Positions 57,196-64,000 of a stretch of DNA of 64,000 bases are shown here, piece after piece. Within the stretch, counting starts at the first letter, position 1; each line of letters begins with the position of its first letter. The stretch comes from Calliphora vicina (Eukaryota > Arthropoda > Insecta > Diptera > Calliphoridae): assembly GCF_958450345.1 (NCBI RefSeq), contig NC_088780.1:152006726-152070725 (forward strand), read 5' to 3'. Under the pieces are notes generated by a model, which worked only from the letters and a program-made list of their open reading frames with translations, was not told where the DNA came from and searched no databases. The translations under genes were made by a program, and so were the position numbers.

Positions 57196-57994
57196 CAGGG
57201 ATGGCAAAATTGGTACAATTGTACTTTTCTTTGGTACAATTTGATCTTAAAAAGTACAATGGTACACCAATGACTCATTTGGCACAATTTGAAAATTTAT
57301 TTCACAGTTACCCCCATTTTCTCAATCTCTGGTTATTTTTTTATCGTGACGATAAACGTGACGTAATGAGGTTTATCGTTACGAAAAATGATAATCAGAT
57401 ATTGAGAAATGGGGATTAATATATTAAAACCAATTTACGAATTTATGTTCTCTATCAATTATACCAAAATATTAGCAATAAACTTTTTAAAATTATACTT
57501 ATTAGTTTTTGAAATAAAGAAGAAATAGCGGCATATGACTTGTCTTGTCACACTCGTGATTTTAAGTCAAACCAAAAAGTATATAAACAAATTTATGCCA
57601 TTATTATTGACATTATTTTCTGTTGAATTTGAATATCCATAGAATTTGTAATTCTGAACGAAATAATTTTTCTGCTGTGGCTAAAAAATGTTAGATGGTT
57701 GACAAAAATTCGATAATTTAAACTACGATGCTTTATTATCAACTGAATATCTGTTGCTAGAACCAAAAGAATTGATGTAATGTAATAGATAAAAATTTAT
57801 ACATTACAACTGTTCATTTGTACATTGTAACTTTAAAAAAAATCCCGAAATTTCACTGGAATTTCAACAAAAAAAAAAAATACCCGGGAAAAAGTTTTCC
57901 TTGAAGGAACCCTAGTTTTGGTACAATTACAGTCGAAAAAGTACAATTTCTGATGCTGATTGGTACAATTTTTAAATTCCATTTGCCATCCCTG
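57196..57994. mobile_element. hAT-like element, 8-bp TSD TTTGGGCA, with nested pieces
   Basis: Ends CAGGGATGGCAAA and TTTGCCATCCCTG are perfect inverted repeats. TTTGGGCA flanks both sides (57188-57195, 57995-58002). TGGTACAATT recurs near both ends (57211, 57230, 57917, 57961). Inside are a hairpin (57311-57414) and, from about 57690 to 57914, the right half of a TAGGGTTCC-type hAT-like element ending AAGGAACCCTA. No transposase. Confidence 0.88.
57311..57414. repeat. Hairpin unit inside the hAT-like element
   Basis: CCCCATTTTCTCAATCTCTG and TTATCGTGACGATAAAC are mirrored by GTTTATCGTTACG and CAGATATTGAGAAATGGGG. Confidence 0.72.
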
Positions 57995-58002
57995 TTTGGG
58001 CA

Positions 58003-59756
58003 TCTCTGTGCATATATAGACATATGAAATTTCCTCTCTCTTTCTTTTCGAGATATTATTTAAATCAAACCACTACCGATTTTCGATGCTCCCATGATCT
58101 ATAAATGTTTTACGTCATATTAAAATCAGATTCTGAAAACTTGAGCAAAATCAAATAAAGTTTTGAGGTTGCAAATTTTGGACCAAATTAGCAAAGTTTT
58201 TAAAATAATTTTAAAAATGACTTCAAATAAAATCGGCAACCTCTAAACGTTATTAGATTTTTCTAAAAATTTCATCTTTGTTTGCAGAACATTTTTAGAC
58301 ATTGAGAGCCTAGAAAATCCAATAAGTGCAAAATAATTTCCACCCTAATACACATAGTCGGACATACATAAATATGATTATAATTCGAAATGATTTGAAC
58401 ATAGACAAACTAAAGGTTGTTTTGAGTACAAGTATTAGTACTGGCAATCTACAGAAATGATAGAATTATATACTGCATACACACCAACTATAATTTATAT
58501 ATTAAATTTATGTTGAAAGAGTATGTGTGCTATGTTGTAGTATTAGTAGATTATACATATTATTACGTAAATAATAAATTATGATTATACAAGTATGAGT
58601 TGGATTTTCCTTGAATGAATGACGTTTATAACCAAGGGATTTTCTTTATAAGTTTTATTCTATTCTATTTTATTCTGTTCAGTTTAGTTTATATTTTGCT
58701 TTATACATATTTTGATTATGACCATCTTATGTAGGTATTGTATATAATTTACTCCAACACACAGATACTGCAAAATATTCAATTCAAAGTCACGTGTCAA
58801 AATGATGTAGGAATTTAGGATATAAATATTTTAGAAAAAAGTGTGTGTATTAAAATAATAAAATGCAAAGACATAGATATCATGGAAAGAGTAGTGCATG
58901 ACACCTTATCCTGCATAGGACATAATGTCAATATAAAATTTGAAATTATATTTTATTATTATTGTTATTACTACAAAATTAAAATAATAAATAAAGACCA
59001 AATAATAATAAATATGTAATAATGTTTAAACATCAAACGATGATGGTATTTTAATACATTTATATTGAATTCAAAACTGGTTTCAATACGATAATGCTAG
59101 AGAATTCAGCTACGTATATCCTTTCTAATTACTTAACGCGAATACCAGGCATCTAGTGCTTTACCAGGAAATGCCTTGAATGAAAACAGCTCATTTCTTA
59201 TTATTAAGGTATTAAAAGGATGAATTCTTTTTTCGGTATTTCTAATACCTTTTGTCAAGGCAATTTCAATGTTAAAGCGAAAGTAGCATTGATCAGATTA
59301 GAGAACGACGAGATCATCGTGTGACATTAAATTTAATGGTTATTAAAAACGCATGCCAGCAATCTTCCGTATATTTTGAGACACCCTTTATCAAATATGA
59401 AGAAGAATATGAAAGTTACACTGGTAATTTCTAAAGCATTTTGTTGAACTTGTTGGATGATGTATTAGACTCAAAGCTGAGCTCACTTGATATTGAAATG
59501 GTGAGATCATTATAATCTGAATTGGAAAGAGTATGAAGATGACTGTTATGATATTGGGTTACATTCACCAATTTAATATTAAATTCCGGTGTTTCTTATT
59601 AATTCTTTTAAATTTTTATGAACGAATTATGGTAACTAACTTTAGCTCCAAAATAAAACATTGAACATTATTAATTTAAATGCACTTAAGAACTAAATTA
59701 AATATAATTCCTTTATATGAACCTGAGTTTATTTCCTAATCTATGGATTATTGTCA
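58003..59756. other. AT-rich region, no gene
   Basis: 58270-58352 ends ATTTCCACCCTAATAC, the inverse of a TTAGGGTGG transposon-type end. 58400-59750 looks single-copy with ATAATAATAA-type simple sequence. No gene supported. Confidence 0.45.
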
Positions 59757-59910
59757 AAATCTGAAAACGGCTGGACCGATTTTGATGAAATTTTCAGGGA
59801 ATCTTCAAAATAGCCTAGCGGGTAACACTGTAAAGTCAGATTTTTGATTTTCGGTCTTTGCGCGGAGGAGCGTGGCATAATCAAATTTTTGCATTATACC
59901 ACTAATGCCA

Positions 59911-60433
59911 TCTATATATATAAAAAATGACTGGACCGATTCTGATGAAATTTTCAGGGAATCTTCAGAATAGCCCAGCGGGTATCACTGTATAGTCAGA
60001 TTTTTGATATTCGGTCTGTGGGCGGAGGGGCGTGTAAAAATCAAATGTTTACATTATACCTCTAATGCCCTATATTTCATAAAAATTTATGTGTGTATGT
60101 ATGTTCCGTATGGACTCAAAAATGGCTGGATCGATTTTGATGAAATTTTCACGGAATCTTCAGAAAAGCCTCTTGGGTAACAGTGTAAAGTCAGATTTTT
60201 GATTTTCGGTATGTGATAAACAATTTTGTTTACTCCAGCATATTAGGTGCATGAATAAGAAATTTATATTAAATTTTTGAATTCATTGGAACCAGCCGAA
60301 ATGCCACTACATGTATTAAAATTAAAGGTTGGATCACCAACTTTGTCCGACACTGTATTTTAAAATCGAGATCGAGATGCAATATAAAGCAGATGTTTTC
60401 TAAGGGCCAGCAACGCGGACCGGGTTCAGCTAG
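59911..60433 (+). mobile_element. Short Helitron with both termini and a helicase tail remnant
   Basis: Starts TCTATATATATAAAAAATGA after an A and ends CGGGTTCAGCTAG before a T: the TC..CTAG structure and A/T insertion site of Helitrons. The first part repeats CTGGACCGATT, GATGAAATTTTCAGGGAATC, GTCAGATTTTTGAT; another unit of this repeat (59757-59910) lies just upstream. At about 60277-60350 it encodes LNSLEPAEMPLHVLKLKVGS, the end of the helicase domain, matching the remnant at 23915-24092. At 523 bp it is a deletion derivative. Confidence 0.85.
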
Positions 60434-60620
60434 TTCTAAATATTTTTTAACAGATATTGCACGGACTTTCAAGGTCTCTCAGCTTCAATTCGTATGGTAG
60501 CCAATTTACCTGCTTTCAGATGAATCCTATTGCTCGCAAACTTTTTTGGCTGGCCTGGACGTCAAAATCACGACTTTTAAACTGCACAAACCATCTCTCG
60601 TATATTGCTTCATGACACTT
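60434..60620 (-). pseudogene. Mariner transposase N-terminal fragment
   Basis: ACTTTCAAGGTCTCTCAGCT, CAATTCGTATGGTAGCCAAT and TTTTTTGGCTGGCCTGGACG are minus-strand mariner text (the linker and DNA-binding part), as at 54585-54740. It is wedged between the Helitron end and the DINE-like element. Confidence 0.65.
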
Positions 60621-60623
60621 TTT

Positions 60624-61215
60624 TATACCTTTCACCTTCGTGAGAAGGGTATATATAAGTTTGTCATTCCGTTTGTAATTTCCACAATATAATTTTTCGA
60701 CCATATAAAGTATATATATTCTGGATCCTTATAGATAGCGGAGTCGATTAAGCCATGTCCGTCTGTCTGTCTGTCTGTTGGAATCAACTTTCCAAAGCCC
60801 CCAAATGACTTACTTACACGATTCATACATCAATATCTCCGGAATTCTTCCGGACCGGGAAAATCGGTCCAGGACAACCTCGATTTTTCGCCTAAGTCAT
60901 TAATATATACAATATGGATATCTTATGATAGATATTTCAAAGACCTTTGCAACGACGTATACAAGACCATTGTAAGTTGGACATACAATGGGTCAAAATC
61001 GGAAAAATTATTTTTTAAATCGAATTTTTTTTTTCACTAAAAGTTTTTTTTTTAAATATTAAAAAAAATTTAAAAAAACATTTCGAAAAAAAAAATTTTC
61101 CAAAAAATTAAAAAAAATGTTTACCTAAAAATATATAAAATTTTTATTTTGTAGTATACTTTGGTGAAGGGTATATAAGATCCGGCACAGCCGAATATAG
61201 CTCTCTTACTTGTTT
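60624..61215 (+). mobile_element. DINE-1-like family A, both ends present
   Basis: Starts TATACCTTTCACCTTC with the mirror GAGAAGGGTATA. Then AGTATATATATTCTGGATCC, GTCGATTAAGCCATGTCCGT and (CTGT)n. It ends GGTGAAGGGTATATAAGATC, hairpin CCGGCACAGCCG, and ATAGCTCTCTTACTTGTTT. 592 bp. Block order and termini match Drosophila DINE-1 (Helentron-associated). Non-coding. Confidence 0.88.
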
Positions 61216-61343
61216 CAAATTAAAGAAGTAAAGCAAAACTCCCCGCATATGACGCTTTGTTGGCTCAAAATTCAACATTTTCGGAGCAAAAAAAACGTTG
61301 TTGTTTACACTATAATGTTCAATAACTAAGTGAGAATAAATGA

Positions 61344-61625
61344 CATATGGGCAATTCCACGAGAATGACAACCACGACTTAAAAAAATAAAAATCCTTGA
61401 ATATTTTTTTCAAGATATACCCTTGTCACGTACGATATACCCGTATTTCGCTCAATATTTTGGACAACAATGTTTCGAAAGTACTTATTAATTTTTTAAA
61501 ATATAGTACTCTCTGAATGGAACATAAAGAACAAATTATTTTTCAGATACTCTTATTTGTGAAAAATCTATACCACTCTATAGGCGTACAGATGTCACGT
61601 ACGATGACATGGAATTGTCCATATG
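61344..61625. mobile_element. Compact TIR element with CATATGG.CAATTCCA ends
   Basis: CATATGGGCAATTCCACG and the inverse of CATATGGACAATTCCATG form the ends. Inside, GTCACGTACGATATACC and GTCACGTACGATGACATGG recur. 282 bp; longer copies at 21433-22720 and 52027-53400. Confidence 0.75.
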
Positions 61626-61706
61626 TTACTGCCTCGCGTGAAGAAAATTTAAATTTACTGAAGAAAGTGCATATTTTCAAACTCTACCGATCATAACTCA
61701 AGTTAT

Positions 61707-61829
61707 AGTTTTATATTCGGCTGTACCGATTCTTGTATACCCACCATCAATATTCTTTTGGTTCTACGACCAATATAAAATGACAAAATCAATATACCAC
61801 CCCATTTATTTTGATATGGGGGGTATAAA
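61707..61829 (-). mobile_element. DINE-1-like family D reduced to its two ends
   Basis: Minus strand: TATACCCCCCATATC, its partner GGGGTGGTATATTG, a 40-base remnant, then GATGGTGGGTATACAAG and the hairpin CGGTACAGCCG. It is the 5' and 3' ends of a DINE-like element joined by an internal deletion, 123 bp in all. Confidence 0.65.
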
Positions 61830-62906
61830 CAACTTAAACACACATACTGTACTTCCAGACTTGACCTGTTTGCTTTAAATCTAAATTATTCTTGAAACTT
61901 GCCTTATCGATTTCGCAGCCACCCAGTCATATACTCATGCAATTGCTATTATTTTTTATTTTTTTTTTATTATTTATGTACTTTGTATGTATTTTATTTC
62001 TAGGAGTGTGTAGGTTGCAGCTGTATATCAAATCAACCAATCGAGGTAAATTCAATTACCACCAATGTTTGATTTTTGTGTTATTGACAATTTAGCTTTG
62101 ACTGAATGAATGAATGGTCAGTCAGTCATTCACCGGTAGCATATTTTTTTGTATTTCATTCGTTTCTCTCTGTTCCAGTTTATTTCGTATATATTTATGT
62201 ATATAACTTTTTTTTTGCAGAAATTCACTTTTGTTCTGTATTTGTTTTTAGTTTGAAATCTTGAAGGTGGCCTGTAAGAAATTTATGGCAATTTGGCTGC
62301 CACCACAAATAATACAATAGCCGGGCTATAAAGCAAAAGGAAAACTGCAAACAAACATGGCAAATAACAATGAAAATCAAATTTTCTTCATGAGTTGCTG
62401 AGTGTTTCAGCGAACACGATTAAAAGCCCTTCTTCTGCTTCGCATTACCGCTTTTTTAAGGCGACGGAAAAAATATGAACTTTATGTTTAAAGAAATGGT
62501 CACGTTTTTTGTTGTCGTTTCATTTTTTATTGATGACAATGTCAACTAAAGAATAACAATTTTGACTGAATACTGGTTGGCGGTTTGATATCGATACGGA
62601 CAAAAAACGGAAATAAAAAGCAACCCTCATAATAATTGTAAAAGAAAACCCCGGAAGTAAACCAACGCACAGTCGTACCCAGAAAAAAAATAACATAAAA
62701 ACAAACAAATAAATAAAACTAAGAAATAAGACAGAAAAAAAAACAATTTACTAAAAACACAAAGAAAAAAACCGAAATGGTTTGCATAAAAGTAACAATT
62801 GTATTTCGCGTTATAAAATGAAATGTTACGTATAAAATTGTTAAATTTAGCAAGAAAAAGTTATTGCCCCCAGCTTCATAAATAAAAATGAAATGGCTAA
62901 AGGAAA
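61830..62906. other. AT-rich region, no gene supported
   Basis: Single-copy-looking, with GAATGAATGAATGGTCAGTC at 62105. Frames at 61892-62095 and on the minus strand at 62520-62931 are hydrophobic because of poly-T/A tracts; no exon signals. Confidence 0.45.
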
Positions 62907-63112
62907 TGGCCAGAGAGATGAAAACATACAATATACATTAAGAAGAGTCTTTGCAATGAATCTGCTACAAATAAGCTGTGAGAATCGTAAATTTTGCTAG
63001 CAAAGCCTTTAACTGGACAGTTAGTTTGGACAAATGATTTTAAATATTATGTGTAACAAAAGGGTTGTAAATGCTAGAAATTATGATAAACTGCTTAATG
63101 GTTGTGACCTTA
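62907..63112. repeat. Dispersed repeat M, copy 2
   Basis: TTAAGAAGAGTCTTTGCAAT, GCTACAAATAAGCTGTGAGA and AAACTGCTTAATGGTTGTGA match 55310-55515 in the same orientation. Confidence 0.78.
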
Positions 63113-63143
63113 AAAAAATTATATATATGTATAAGTATACTAA

Positions 63144-63263
63144 GGCCGGGTAACTTATCAAAATTTTAAACATAGTTAAGTTTTAGTTTTTTCATACAAA
63201 TTAAATAAATTTTATCTTTGATTAACCCTAAACTATGTTTAAAATTTAATAAGTTACCCGGCC
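63144..63263. mobile_element. 120-bp MITE with GGCCGGGTAACTTAT ends, TAA TSD
   Basis: GGCCGGGTAACTTAT at the left and ATAAGTTACCCGGCC at the right are perfect inverted repeats. TAA flanks both sides (63141-63143, 63264-63266), a PIF/Harbinger-like 3-bp duplication. The arms continue to mirror (TTTTAAACATAGTT against AACTATGTTTAAAA). Confidence 0.85.
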
Positions 63264-63299
63264 TAAGAATTACTTCCAATTTACTTCTAATGTTTCCTT

Positions 63300-64000
63300 G
63301 CATTATTGGGGCCAAAACACTTGTGACGAATACATTTTAGGTGTCCCTTATTTTGCACGATTTGCGATGTTCTCAAGGTCTAAAATTTAGTTTTGAAACT
63401 TTAATTTTGGAAATAATTCGGTAGCTTCTGAAATATTGGACATAACTTAAAAAATTTCACATACTGTATTTACTTAGGCTCGTAGTTGGAAAGAGGGCTA
63501 GTGGCTTTCTCCCCAAATCTCACCTCACCTTAGGCCTACAGAATTTAAAAGAAAATCAGTTCTTATCCGTGAAAAATGTAAAAGTTGTTTTTTTAATTTT
63601 TACCCGACTTTTTTTGTTCGGAAAATTTTTTAAAAATTTTAAAAAAATTTCTAATAAAATAGAAAAAAATGTCCAAAATGTTATCTTGCTCCTATAAAAG
63701 GTTACACGCATCTCGTAACATTTAGCCCACACCAAACTTGGCTAATTTTGAAGAAAATTTGCAGGTTTATTAAAATTAAAGGCAAATCTCCGATTATAAA
63801 AAAAATATTAAGGGTACTCAGTTAAACTCCAAAGTTTCCCATTTGTGAAAATTTCCTCGACGTGTTTCATTTATCCATGCAATTTCAAACAGTCAAATAT
63901 AAATTGATAAAAATGTCAAAAATAAAAAAAATATTGGGTGTATGACTTAAAAACGCGGGATTTATTTTTTTTTTACTTATATGTCATTTTGAAGGGTACA
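63300..64000. other. AT-rich repeat-like DNA, no gene
   Basis: TTAGGTGTCCCTTATTTTGC at 63338 resembles the start of the foldback repeat at 18229. The remainder is AT-rich with poly-A/T tracts and no supported gene. Confidence 0.5.

Overview
The window looks like nuclear DNA of a higher (calyptrate) fly, plausibly a blow fly. It is very AT-rich, carries CAA/CAG microsatellites, has one intronless gene with a TATA promoter and a Drosophila-like start context, and is packed with dipteran transposon relics. The most telling are several copies of elements built exactly like Drosophila DINE-1/INE-1. The species is inferred, not shown.

The only convincing host protein-coding gene is at 43195-45639 (+): an 814-residue, Gln/His-rich, probably secreted protein with a Pro-Val-Glu-Lys repeat block and a Gly-His tail. 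A TATA box (about 42840), an ATG-free leader and an AATAAA signal (45826) frame it. I do not recognise it as a named gene.

Most of the rest is nested mobile DNA. 1-7.6 kb: DINE-1-like pieces, a dead 5'-truncated LINE, a foldback composite, a tandem array split by a TIR element, and a Helitron end. 8.5-18 kb: mariner/Tc1 relics, one of them split by a hAT-like element with perfect 8-bp target duplications. 18-29 kb: foldback repeats, Helitrons (one keeping helicase remnants) and a 1.1-kb hAT-like element. 32-39 kb: a DINE-like element carrying a TTAA-flanked MITE, large GGTTAC palindromes, a tRNA-like SINE, and another DINE-like element split by a foldback element. 39.8-42.3 kb: a solo LTR and miniature elements just upstream of the gene. 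46-50 kb: a three-level nest (DINE-like inside hAT-like inside a MITE) whose empty site exists in the same window at 26.5 kb. 50-64 kb: more mariner, hAT-like, Helitron, DINE-like and hairpin elements.

No complete transposase or reverse transcriptase survives; every transposon gene seen is broken or internally deleted. The stretches between elements are AT-rich and carry no gene I can support. They may be intergenic or intronic DNA of genes lying outside the window.
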